A stretch of 50,265 nucleotides of DNA, from IMG/VR virus record IMGVR_UViG_3300031673_000073, positions 1-50,265 of that record; one strand, written 5' to 3'. Below, piece by piece: positions 6,790 through 12,698 of the stretch. The position numbers and the translations under genes were made by a program. The notes under the pieces are model-generated. The model saw only the letters and a program-made list of their open reading frames with translations, searched no databases and was not told where the DNA came from. Within the stretch, counting starts at the first letter, position 1. The number at the start of each line of letters is the position of its first letter. Source of the DNA: a virus.

Positions 6790-6853
6790 GGCCGTGGGTT
6801 CGATTAGCAACTCCGGGGGCACTATACAGAGAAGCTAACCAGCCCCCACGACC
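6790..6853 (-). ncRNA. Structured leader RNA with pseudoknot potential
   Basis: Read on the minus strand, GTCGTGGG (6852-6845) pairs with CCCACGGC (6798-6791), an 8-bp closing stem. Inside it GGTTAGC (6840-6834) pairs with GCTAATC (6808-6802). GGGGGC (6847-6842) is complementary to GCCCCC (6820-6815), which would make an H-type pseudoknot. The element lies between the stop of the RHH gene and the SD-less start of the gene at 6779, ahead of a methyltransferase / radical SAM cluster. There is no T-tract. It may be a cis-regulator; I cannot assign it to a known riboswitch class. Confidence 0.45.
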
Positions 6854-6857
6854 TATA

Positions 6858-7055
6858 TTAATTATCACCTGAATTTCGTTTATCTTCCTCGATTCCTTTT
6901 TCAATTATATCACGCGCTTCATCGGAAAGTGTCCTTCCAACCTTCCGTCCGGCCATCCCTTCAAGATAAGTTTTCCATTCCTTCGGAACCCATACATTGA
7001 TATTATCCATCGGTTGCTTTCCGTACTTTGATTTAGATCCACCTTTTGCGACCAT
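6858..7055 (-). CDS. Ribbon-helix-helix-like regulator, 65 aa
   Basis: Residues 19-60 read INVWVPKEWKTYLEGMAG then a helix ending IIEKGIEED. This is the beta-strand / helix / helix pattern of Arc-MetJ type repressors, with a basic N-terminal arm (MVAKGGSKSKYGKQ). The start is supported by AAGGAGATAGC. A dense 9-bp repeat array lies 60-140 bp upstream of its start, as expected for an autoregulated RHH protein with tandem operators. The DNA-binding role is inferred from this pattern and context. Confidence 0.65.
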   Translation of the reverse strand: MVAKGGSKSKYGKQPMDNINVWVPKEWKTYLEGMAGRKVGRTLSDEARDIIEKGIEEDKRNSGDN

Positions 7056-7118
7056 GCTATCTCCTTTGTTTAATGCTTCCTGATGGAAGCTGACTAATTA
7101 ACCGATTGTCTCGAATAT

Positions 7119-7195
7119 ATTAGAATGTTTAGAATATTTAGAAAGTCCATTCTGAACATTCTGAGCATTCTGAGCATTCTGAACATTCTGAACAT
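7119..7195. repeat. 9-bp tandem operator-like array
   Basis: Five tandem copies of CATTCTGAR run from 7148 to 7192. Three copies of TTTAGAATR-like units in the opposite sense precede them at 7119-7145, in the same 9-bp period around a centre near 7147. A short GCTTCC-ATCA-GGAAGC hairpin lies further downstream at 7077-7092. The array covers the region where the promoter of the RHH gene (start 7055) should be, with a possible -10 TATATT at about 7114-7119. Likely operator sites; the protein that binds is inferred. Confidence 0.7.
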
Positions 7196-7256
7196 ATCAA
7201 ATCGTATATTTATATTTTTGTTGATAATTTTAAACTCCTTATCTATTTCGCTTTGA

Positions 7257-7424
7257 TTAAACGCCGATAGCGTTCAATGCTTCGGCTACACATTGAAATG
7301 GTTCCCATGTACCGTCTGCGTAATCAACCCTAAAGAACAACCCTCCCAAAATAGTATCCGTGATCACAATACCGGCATTCGACTTCGCTACCGTTTCGCC
7401 TTCTTTCCATGTTGTCTTTTTCAT
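7257..7424 (-). CDS. Small hypothetical protein, 55 aa
   Basis: Start chosen at the second ATG (7424, MKKTTWKEGETV) because AGGAGG ends five bases upstream. The longer frame to 7496 only reads back through the previous gene. The product is a small beta-rich protein ending CVAEALNAIGV. It is the last of three small genes that each follow an AAAGGAGGGGATGA leader, probably transcribed from the promoter at 7858-7918. Bases 7200-7256, after its stop, hold no gene. Confidence 0.65.
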   Translation of the reverse strand: MKKTTWKEGETVAKSNAGIVITDTILGGLFFRVDYADGTWEPFQCVAEALNAIGV

Positions 7425-7438
7425 CATCCCCTCCTTTG

Positions 7439-7609
7439 TTAAAGGTTGTTCAGTTGCTCTACTCTCCATGAGTGCCACATCTCCAAATCGCACCACAAGT
7501 CCTCACATAAATCAATGGCAGACACATCCGCCATTACTCCGCGATTGACGGCATTAGATATTTCTTTAAGTTTTTTTAAGATACCACTTTTTAATTCTGC
7601 GTTCTCCAT
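7439..7609 (-). CDS. Small hypothetical protein, 56 aa
   Basis: ATG 7609 preceded by TAGGAGGGGATGAC. The product begins MENAELKSGILKKLKEISNA, is helical and acidic, and ends VEQLNNL. Its stop directly precedes the AAAGGAGGGGATGATG leader of the next gene. Not recognised. It sits between two similarly sized genes with the same ribosome binding site, which supports it as real. Confidence 0.65.
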   Translation of the reverse strand: MENAELKSGILKKLKEISNAVNRGVMADVSAIDLCEDLWCDLEMWHSWRVEQLNNL

Positions 7610-7628
7610 GTCATCCCCTCCTAGTTAG

Positions 7629-7823
7629 TTACTCAATTAGTCCTAGTGCCTGAGCATTTCCAGTTGGTATCGTATATTCTTTCCCGCTCTCGTCTTTAAC
7701 AACCGTATCTGAAAAAGTTCCGAATACCATTGCTACTTCATTTACCTTACCAACAACCGTGTACTTTCCTGGATCTAAACCTAAAACCTTATCAATTACT
7801 TCAAATTCAGCTACCATTGTCAT
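7629..7823 (-). CDS. Small beta-rich hypothetical protein, 62-64 aa
   Basis: Starts at ATG 7823 (MTMVAEFEV) or ATG 7817 (MVAEFEVIDKV); the latter has AGGAGG eight bases upstream. Upstream extension is ruled out because the promoter at 7858-7886 occupies it. The sequence is strand-rich (KYTVVGKVNEVAMVF, KEYTIPTGNAQAL), like a small barrel or OB-type fold, though no family is recognised. First gene of the transcript from the 7858-7918 promoter. Confidence 0.7.
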   Translation of the reverse strand: MTMVAEFEVIDKVLGLDPGKYTVVGKVNEVAMVFGTFSDTVVKDESGKEYTIPTGNAQALGLIE

Positions 7824-7857
7824 CCCCTCCTTTGTTTGGTGTTCCCTTGTTGTATGA

Positions 7858-7918
7858 AATATACCATAAACTAGGAGGCGTGTCAAGTCTTTTTTTACTT
7901 TTTTTTACTTTTTTTTAA
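7858..7918 (-). promoter_or_regulatory. Sigma70-type promoter with A-tract UP element
   Basis: On the minus strand: TTGACA (7886-7881), 17-bp spacer, TATATT (7863-7858), giving a predicted start of transcription near 7851. Immediately upstream of the -35 is GAC preceded by phased A-tracts separated by GT (about 7887-7918), a strong UP-element look-alike. The 34 bp comprising the -35 and A-tracts are identical to the promoter at 15505-15563. Expected to be a strong early promoter. Confidence 0.88.
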
Positions 7919-7921
7919 GTG

Positions 7922-8227
7922 CTAAATAGGGCAATCATCACCGGCTGATCCACCGGGTACAATATCCTCTATAGAGCTTTGATCGACCGGTTGCGGTTTA
8001 CCAGACCAACTTTTCCAAAACGGAAGATAAATCTTACCCTTTAACCGCGACCATCTGCCGCAACTGTCTTTACCATTACCTGCATTGCACTTCCACTGTT
8101 CATAAACCTTGTCGGTCGGCACTTCGCCTTCCTTGGCCTTCGGAGCATACTCCGAATATTGCGTCGCCTTACCGCACACTGGACATACATCTAGCTCCTG
8201 TTCCGTCTTTGCTTGTAAATCACTCAT
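7922..8227 (-). CDS. Zinc-finger-like protein, 101 aa
   Basis: CPVC near residue 15 and a second pair formed by C near residue 47 and C near residue 56 suggest one zinc site. The middle has aromatic residues (YLPFWKSWSGKP) and the tail is acidic, ending DDCPI. An acidic C-terminal tip beside recombination genes recalls single-strand-binding partner proteins, but this is speculative. It follows the 8230-8991 coiled-coil gene with 2 bp between them and the UP element of the promoter just after its stop. Confidence 0.65.
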   Translation of the reverse strand: MSDLQAKTEQELDVCPVCGKATQYSEYAPKAKEGEVPTDKVYEQWKCNAGNGKDSCGRWSRLKGKIYLPFWKSWSGKPQPVDQSSIEDIVPGGSAGDDCPI

Positions 8228-8229
8228 GG

Positions 8230-8991
8230 TTATACTCCGTATGATGACCTATTTACCTGATACGCTTCTATCCCTGGTACGGATAACGTATCCTTCTCTA
8301 TCTTCGCCAACGAGTTTAATGCTGATTGGTTGATAGTAACTAGATTAACGGAAGCCTTTCCTCCCGCTATGGCCTTGACCAGATCCATCATATTAGTTAC
8401 ACGTCCCTTCCAAGGACGATTGACTACCGTGCCAGATGTAGCTACCGGAGCCGCAACTTCCTCTATCGGATCTGTGACAACTGGTTCTTCTACCTCCGCT
8501 TTTAAATCATCAACTTCTTCCTGAGCATCAAGGGCGGCCTGCTCCGTTTGATCCGTGACATCCTGATCCCTGTCTTGCGTGGCTTCATCGGCTTCTTGCC
8601 TTAGCCTTTCCGCTTCTTCTTCAGCTTCGATTATCTTCCGTTCCTGTTCTTCCTTTAACCGCTTTGCCTCATTAGCTTTTCGGAGTTGATCCTCAAACCA
8701 TTTAGATCTCGCCCCCTCGACATTGGCAAACGCTAGCATAAGCGGGGCGAGGCATTCTTTTTCCTTTGTAGTTATTGCTTTGTGTGCCTCGTTTGCCTTT
8801 TTCTTTAGGGGGCCAAATAGATTCTCGATGTCTTTGATACGCCTCTTTATATCCTCCGAGAACTTAGCGGCCGCATCATAGCTCGCCTGATCGATCACCT
8901 TAACATCTACCACTTGTTGAGCCACTAGCTCCCTGGTTTTTTTCAGTTCGTCTTCTTGTTCTAAACTGATTACTGCGTTTTCTTCGTTCAT
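8230..8991 (-). CDS. Coiled-coil protein with C-terminal phage domain, 253 aa (paralog of 9271-10506)
   Basis: N-terminal helical domain (residues 1-90), a long charged coiled coil (about 95-165), an acidic/Pro linker, then a C-terminal domain near residues 195-250. That domain reads RPWKGRVTNMMDLVKAIAGG, then LNSLAKIEKDTLSVPGIEAYQ. The same C-terminal pattern occurs in the 411-aa product next door. Such proteins are common beside phage recombination modules; the role is unknown. Strong Glu/Lys bias in the middle. Confidence 0.72.
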   Translation of the reverse strand: MNEENAVISLEQEDELKKTRELVAQQVVDVKVIDQASYDAAAKFSEDIKRRIKDIENLFGPLKKKANEAHKAITTKEKECLAPLMLAFANVEGARSKWFEDQLRKANEAKRLKEEQERKIIEAEEEAERLRQEADEATQDRDQDVTDQTEQAALDAQEEVDDLKAEVEEPVVTDPIEEVAAPVATSGTVVNRPWKGRVTNMMDLVKAIAGGKASVNLVTINQSALNSLAKIEKDTLSVPGIEAYQVNRSSYGV

Positions 8992-8999
8992 GCTACTCC

Positions 9000-9239
9000 T
9001 TATACCAGATTTAATATCTTTTCTTTCGCCTCATTTGTTATCAAGTTATCCAGGTGATCACCCGTCAAATCCTCTACCAACTGCGCGGTATTATCATTGG
9101 TATCGAATCGTTCAAGCTTACTAAGTATCACCGCCTTCTTCGACTTTTCGATGGCTGCCATTATCTTCGTATCCAGCCAGTCATAAATCTTCTCGCCTAA
9201 CTCGTCGGCTCTTTCGACAATTTTGTTTGTTACGATCAT
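9000..9239 (-). CDS. Hypothetical helical protein, 79 aa
   Basis: Not recognised. Starts MIVTNKIVERADELGEKIYD; all helical and acidic. Lies between two paralogous coiled-coil genes with small gaps on each side, so it is part of the same operon. Confidence 0.7.
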   Translation of the reverse strand: MIVTNKIVERADELGEKIYDWLDTKIMAAIEKSKKAVILSKLERFDTNDNTAQLVEDLTGDHLDNLITNEAKEKILNLV

Positions 9240-9270
9240 AATTCTCCTTTGCGTTTTGGTTAATATGTTA

Positions 9271-10506
9271 TTACTTCTTGCTGCCAGTGATGCTTACCGG
9301 ATCCGTCGACTTGCGCGCGGCCCCGCCCATTATCTCCCTCGGCTCGGATACAACACCGGGAACGGCCAACTCTCTTTTGTGTTCCCCCGCCATTTCGTTC
9401 AATACCTGCATATTAGGAAGTAGAACAGAGATGTCCACACGCCCCGCCGCAACTGCTTTTACCAGTTCCGTGAAGTTGATAACCCTTGCTTCCCATTTTT
9501 GGTGAGCAGTAACGCCGTCATGCAGAGGGTTCGGTCTACGTTCCTTTACCTTTTCGGGGATTATCTCTTCCAACGAAAGCGCTTCACGGTCTTCGTTAGT
9601 GTTTTTAACATCCCGTTCTAACCCAACGGCCTCTTCCTTCTTCTCGTCGACCTTATCCTGCAATCTGTCTGCCCTCTCTTTTTCCTTGGCAGCTTGAAGA
9701 TTAGCGGCCGCGATCTCCTTCTTCGCCTCCTCGGCTTTGATAACAGCCTTACGCTTCTCCTCTGCCATCCTTTTCTTTGCCTCCTCGGCAGCGTGATCCG
9801 CTCGTATCTTAGCCTCCTTGGCTTCGCGCTGTGCTGCCTCAGATTTTTCTTTTTCCTGCTCCTTGGATTTTTCCGCCCTAACTTTCGCTGCTTCCGCCTC
9901 CTCCTTTGCTTCCCGGATCTTTCGCTTTTCTTCCTCTGCCTTCTCTAACGCTATTCGCTTCGCCTCTTCGGCTTGACGTTTTACTACTTCAATTCGTTCC
10001 TGCGCGATCCGCTTTGCTTCTTCGGCTTTACGCTTTGCCTCCTCGGCAATCAGGCGCCTCTTCTCTTCTGCCTCACGGGCCCGCTCGGCAGCCTTGCGCT
10101 TTCGCTCAGATTCTCTGCGTAGCTCTTCAAGTTCAGCTTCGCGTTTTTCCTGAGCCTCGCGTTCCTTCTTCGCGCGTTCTTGACGTTCTTGTTCTTCAAC
10201 AATCAACCGGCGCTTGGCTGTGTATTTGGCTAGTGCCGCTTTTATCTGCTCCTCGGCTTCCCGGGGGCCGGCAATGATTTCGTTCAAGATAGCTCTAGTC
10301 CCATTCATCGCTTCGCGTTGCTTAGTGATGATGGGATTAAACCTATCCGTATACTTTTTAATATGAGTCTTTACATCCTTGAGGAGTTCGGCATATTCCT
10401 CATAATCTTTTTGGTTGTTTACAACCATTTTCGCCGCCTTGCTCACCAATACACTTGCTTCCCGAACAACTTTTTTTCGTTCAGTCAATTCCATCACGTG
10501 ATTCAT
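9271..10506 (-). CDS. Long coiled-coil protein, 411 aa (paralog of 8230-8991)
   Basis: ATG 10506 (MNHVMELTERKK) has AAGGAGG six bases upstream, so the ten codons before it are excluded. Residues about 105-310 are an almost uninterrupted Ala/Glu/Lys/Arg coiled coil. The C-terminal domain (KWEARVINFTELVKAVAAGR, later LNEMAGEHKRELAVPG) repeats the domain at the end of the 8230-8991 product. The low-complexity middle is likely to expand and shrink by repeat slippage. Function unknown; probably oligomeric. Confidence 0.75.
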   Translation of the reverse strand: MNHVMELTERKKVVREASVLVSKAAKMVVNNQKDYEEYAELLKDVKTHIKKYTDRFNPIITKQREAMNGTRAILNEIIAGPREAEEQIKAALAKYTAKRRLIVEEQERQERAKKEREAQEKREAELEELRRESERKRKAAERAREAEEKRRLIAEEAKRKAEEAKRIAQERIEVVKRQAEEAKRIALEKAEEEKRKIREAKEEAEAAKVRAEKSKEQEKEKSEAAQREAKEAKIRADHAAEEAKKRMAEEKRKAVIKAEEAKKEIAAANLQAAKEKERADRLQDKVDEKKEEAVGLERDVKNTNEDREALSLEEIIPEKVKERRPNPLHDGVTAHQKWEARVINFTELVKAVAAGRVDISVLLPNMQVLNEMAGEHKRELAVPGVVSEPREIMGGAARKSTDPVSITGSKK

Positions 10507-10522
10507 CGTTTCCTCCTTTTGA

Positions 10523-10975
10523 TTAACACCCAAACGGGTGCTTGAGATCCGTCAACGATCTCATTTCAATTATTAATTCTACCAACCTATCCTCCAAACT
10601 CACATCCCTTAAACGATCCCAACTTTCGTCTGTCCACCACGGTATTCCCTTTTGTAAATATTCCACGTCTTCGGTTGTAGCTTCTCTGAACATGACTTTA
10701 ACTGCAAATAGTCTAAGCATTATCTCGCCATCGCTCTCCGCCGGGCTGTGCTCCCTGTGCGCCCATCCCATATGACAAGGGTTATGTGCTAATGGATAAT
10801 AATTCGGTCGTTCAAAAACTATCCCGCTACCATGTCTTATTTCATGGACAACGGCTTTACCACATCTACAAAACATCCACCTACCATGAATCATTATTGG
10901 TCTAGCGCACCTTGGATGTGAACGCTCGTATTCTTCGCGTTCTGGTTTTGCTTTTTCTCTATTAGATCTTGCCAT
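10523..10975 (-). CDS. HNH-like / Zn-binding nuclease candidate, 150 aa
   Basis: Start taken at ATG 10975 (MARSNREKAKPERE). Residues 22-75 include CAR...MFCRCGKAVVHEIRHG, then HNPCHMGWAHREH. This combines a three-Cys zinc knuckle with a His-Glu, Asn, Cys-His order reminiscent of HNH (beta-beta-alpha metal) nucleases such as phage NinG-type recombination proteins. The C-terminal half is helical. It overlaps the end of the resolvase-like gene. Assignment rests on motif spacing only. Confidence 0.5.
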   Translation of the reverse strand: MARSNREKAKPEREEYERSHPRCARPIMIHGRWMFCRCGKAVVHEIRHGSGIVFERPNYYPLAHNPCHMGWAHREHSPAESDGEIMLRLFAVKVMFREATTEDVEYLQKGIPWWTDESWDRLRDVSLEDRLVELIIEMRSLTDLKHPFGC

Positions 10976-11426
10976 ATGCCTCGCCTTTAATAGTATATTC
11001 TGCCTCATGATCAAACCAGTCCATGATAATTGCCGCATTATTTGTCTCACGTAGTTTCCAAAAACGTATTACATAAATGGCTATCAACCTATCATTTTTT
11101 TCATTATCACTAAGTATAAAACCTACACCTAACAGCGCGTTATATTTTTCCATTTCAACTCTCTGCAAATTACCAAAAGCTGTATCAGCTTTAAAAGTCA
11201 AACCCTTCCGCGTTCTGGCCTTCACTACTTTCATTTCCAAACAATCCGTTGTCCAGTATAAATCTATTGGATTACCTACGCGCACAGTGCTTCCATCGTT
11301 TGCTGTCCCTAATCCATCCCTGGGCTTTACAAATCTCCCGGGCATAGTACCTAGTTGTAAAGCTTCGATAGCCAAGGGATTATTTAGATCCCGCATTACT
11401 TTTCTATAAAGATCCCGCTCGTTCAT
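10962..11426 (-). CDS. PD-(D/E)XK nuclease candidate (Holliday junction resolvase-like), 154 aa
   Basis: NPIDLYWTTDCLEMKVVKA near residues 52-70 gives the D-x(n)-E-x-K signature of the PD-(D/E)XK fold; a Gln follows near residue 88 (GNLQRVEMEKY). The size and later beta-rich end fit RecU/VRR-type resolvases encoded near phage replication genes. A branch-cutting role is inferred from fold and neighbourhood. Overlaps neighbours by a few bases on both sides. Confidence 0.6.
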   Translation of the reverse strand: MNERDLYRKVMRDLNNPLAIEALQLGTMPGRFVKPRDGLGTANDGSTVRVGNPIDLYWTTDCLEMKVVKARTRKGLTFKADTAFGNLQRVEMEKYNALLGVGFILSDNEKNDRLIAIYVIRFWKLRETNNAAIIMDWFDHEAEYTIKGEAYGKI

Positions 11427-11710
11427 TGAATCTCCAATACCGTTTGCCCCGTGGCGGCTACAAGAGTATACCTATAATTTCTTTTTGTTATCTTAGTAGC
11501 AATACATAACCACTTTCCTCCCTGATCTACTAATCTCTCGCGATACTTAGCCATTGCCCTATGATATTCGGCCCATACGCGGGTAAATTGAAAGTCCGCC
11601 GTGCAGCATCCACCTGGACGAGAAACCATCCGTTCGATAATATCCGTTTGCGTCTCATCGTTCATGTCTTCAAACCTCTGTTCAGGCTGATCATCTGCTA
11701 ATGTAATCAT
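11423..11710 (-). CDS. Hypothetical protein, 95 aa
   Basis: Starts at ATG 11710 with AAGGAGAAAA before it. The middle has GGCCTADF and a helical region (RVWAEYHRAMAKYRERL); the end is beta-rich (YRYTLVAATGQTVLEIQ). No family recognised. The stop overlaps the ATG of the resolvase-like gene. Confidence 0.7.
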   Translation of the reverse strand: MITLADDQPEQRFEDMNDETQTDIIERMVSRPGGCCTADFQFTRVWAEYHRAMAKYRERLVDQGGKWLCIATKITKRNYRYTLVAATGQTVLEIQ

Positions 11711-11736
11711 TTTTCTCCTTTATTTTTTATCTATAA

Positions 11737-11925
11737 TCATTTTCTTAGTCCCACGTGATACGCCAGTGAATTATCCAATGTTATTTTCCCACCGTTATGT
11801 TCTTTACAGGCCGCAATAATCTTGTGTTCAATATAAAGATCCAATGCGTTCATAAAATCTCGCCCAACTCTCCGCCCGTGTTCCTTTGCCAAATCTTTAA
11901 TAGCCTTTTTGTTGATAAACGACAT
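11737..11925 (-). CDS. Small histone-fold-like protein, 62 aa
   Basis: Start at the second ATG (11925, MSFINKKAIKDL), placed after AGGAGGGATG. The sequence KAIKDLAKEHGRRVGRDFMN, then a long central helix (ALDLYIEHKIIAACKEHNGG), then KITLDNSLAYHVGL follows the short helix / loop / long helix / loop / short helix plan. It has RV-x(4)-ALD and a GGK-T-L turn as in archaeal histones and bacterial histone-fold singlets. If correct, a DNA-binding dimer. The match is by pattern, not by alignment. Confidence 0.5.
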   Translation of the reverse strand: MSFINKKAIKDLAKEHGRRVGRDFMNALDLYIEHKIIAACKEHNGGKITLDNSLAYHVGLRK

Positions 11926-12212
11926 CATCCCTCCTTTTTAAGTATATCTGATAGCTTTATCCTCTTCCCGGATTGTAATGCCGCAAATGTTGCTCTGGCT
12001 ATCTTCTGTTCTCTTTCCGTCATAGTTTCCAATTTCTTAGCTTGCGCATTTAATTCTTCGACGCTCACATCAACCTTCCAGTTGCCACCACATTTCTTTC
12101 CGCTTATAATTTCCCCACATTTACTATCAACTATTTTCACAAAAGATTCCTTCGGATTTTCTTTTCTTCTTTTCCCGCATACACTACATATTAAATTTCT
12201 GTCAATTTCCAT
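11925..12212 (-). CDS. Zinc-finger protein, 95 aa
   Basis: ATG 12212 (MEIDRNLICSVCGKRRK) has AGAGGT upstream and is preferred to the TTG at 12224. CSVC near residue 9 and C near residue 30 with C near residue 40 could form one zinc site. The rest is helical, with KLETMTEREQKIARATFAAL. Its stop overlaps the ribosome binding site of the histone-like gene (AAGGAGGGATGATG). Confidence 0.65.
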   Translation of the reverse strand: MEIDRNLICSVCGKRRKENPKESFVKIVDSKCGEIISGKKCGGNWKVDVSVEELNAQAKKLETMTEREQKIARATFAALQSGKRIKLSDILKKEG

Positions 12213-12224
12213 GCTACCTCTCAA

Positions 12225-12330
12225 AAGACTTTAGACTTTAAGACTATAGACATAAGACTTGAGACTTGAGAAGAAGTTTAGGTACTACGTTTACTAATAT
12301 GTTTAGTAATACGTTTAGTATTGCCTTTAG
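12225..12330. repeat. Iteron-like direct repeats beside the initiator gene (candidate replication origin)
   Basis: On the minus strand 12270-12225 reads as about six near-copies of a 7-bp unit (CAAGTCT, CAAGTCT, TATGTCT, ATAGTCT, TAAAGTCT, AAAGTCT). Next to it, 12275-12330, within the last codons of the DnaD-like gene, is a set of about four 12-bp repeats (ACTAAACGTATT-like). Repeats of this kind next to an initiator gene are typical of phage origins. Origin function is inferred. Confidence 0.5.
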
Positions 12331-12691
12331 TAATTTTATCTCTAAGCCTCTTCTTCCGCGCGTTTGCTTTCACCCTTTCCAGGTGATCAAAATATTTTCT
12401 TTGTTCTTCCTCCCACTTAATAAGTAAAAAGCATCCATTTTTTCTGCCAAGTTCACGAGCTATCTCTAACTCCCCTATAAGTTCCCTGAACTTTCCTAAT
12501 GGTATCCTCATTAACAAGGCAACTGATTCTTCGTTATCACCTAATCCGTCAAACGTCAGCAACCCATCCTCTAAGTTCTTAATGGCCGCTTGCCTACGGA
12601 GACGGTAAAGTAATCCGGTTGCCTCTAATGAAATACTCATAGTTGGATCTTTCCTCGGATCATCGTCAACTGACCAGTAAAAGAATTTCAT
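12278..12691 (-). CDS. DnaD-like replication initiator N-domain protein, 137 aa
   Basis: ATG 12691 (MKFFYWSVDDDPRKDPTMS) is chosen; the longer frame runs back through the preceding gene. The product has the winged-helix layout of phage replisome organisers. It runs FYW, then EATGLLYRLRRQAAIKNLED, GLLTFDG, two helices, ENGCFLLIKWEEEQ-like wing, and a basic tail. The C-terminus (TKRITKHISKRST) is encoded by 12-bp direct repeats. It probably binds the origin and recruits the host helicase machinery; no helicase or primase is encoded nearby. Confidence 0.6.
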   Translation of the reverse strand: MKFFYWSVDDDPRKDPTMSISLEATGLLYRLRRQAAIKNLEDGLLTFDGLGDNEESVALLMRIPLGKFRELIGELEIARELGRKNGCFLLIKWEEEQRKYFDHLERVKANARKKRLRDKITKGNTKRITKHISKRST

Positions 12692-12698
12692 AAATGCC

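Noticed and set aside
7629-7886. Longer start for the small gene at 7886
   Set aside because: The -10 and -35 boxes of a near-consensus promoter occupy that stretch, and a good RBS stands before 7817-7823.
9278-10277. Long plus-strand ORFs opposite the coiled-coil gene
   Set aside because: They are the antisense image of the Ala/Glu/Lys-rich repeat, Leu/Ser/Pro-rich, with no ribosome binding sites.
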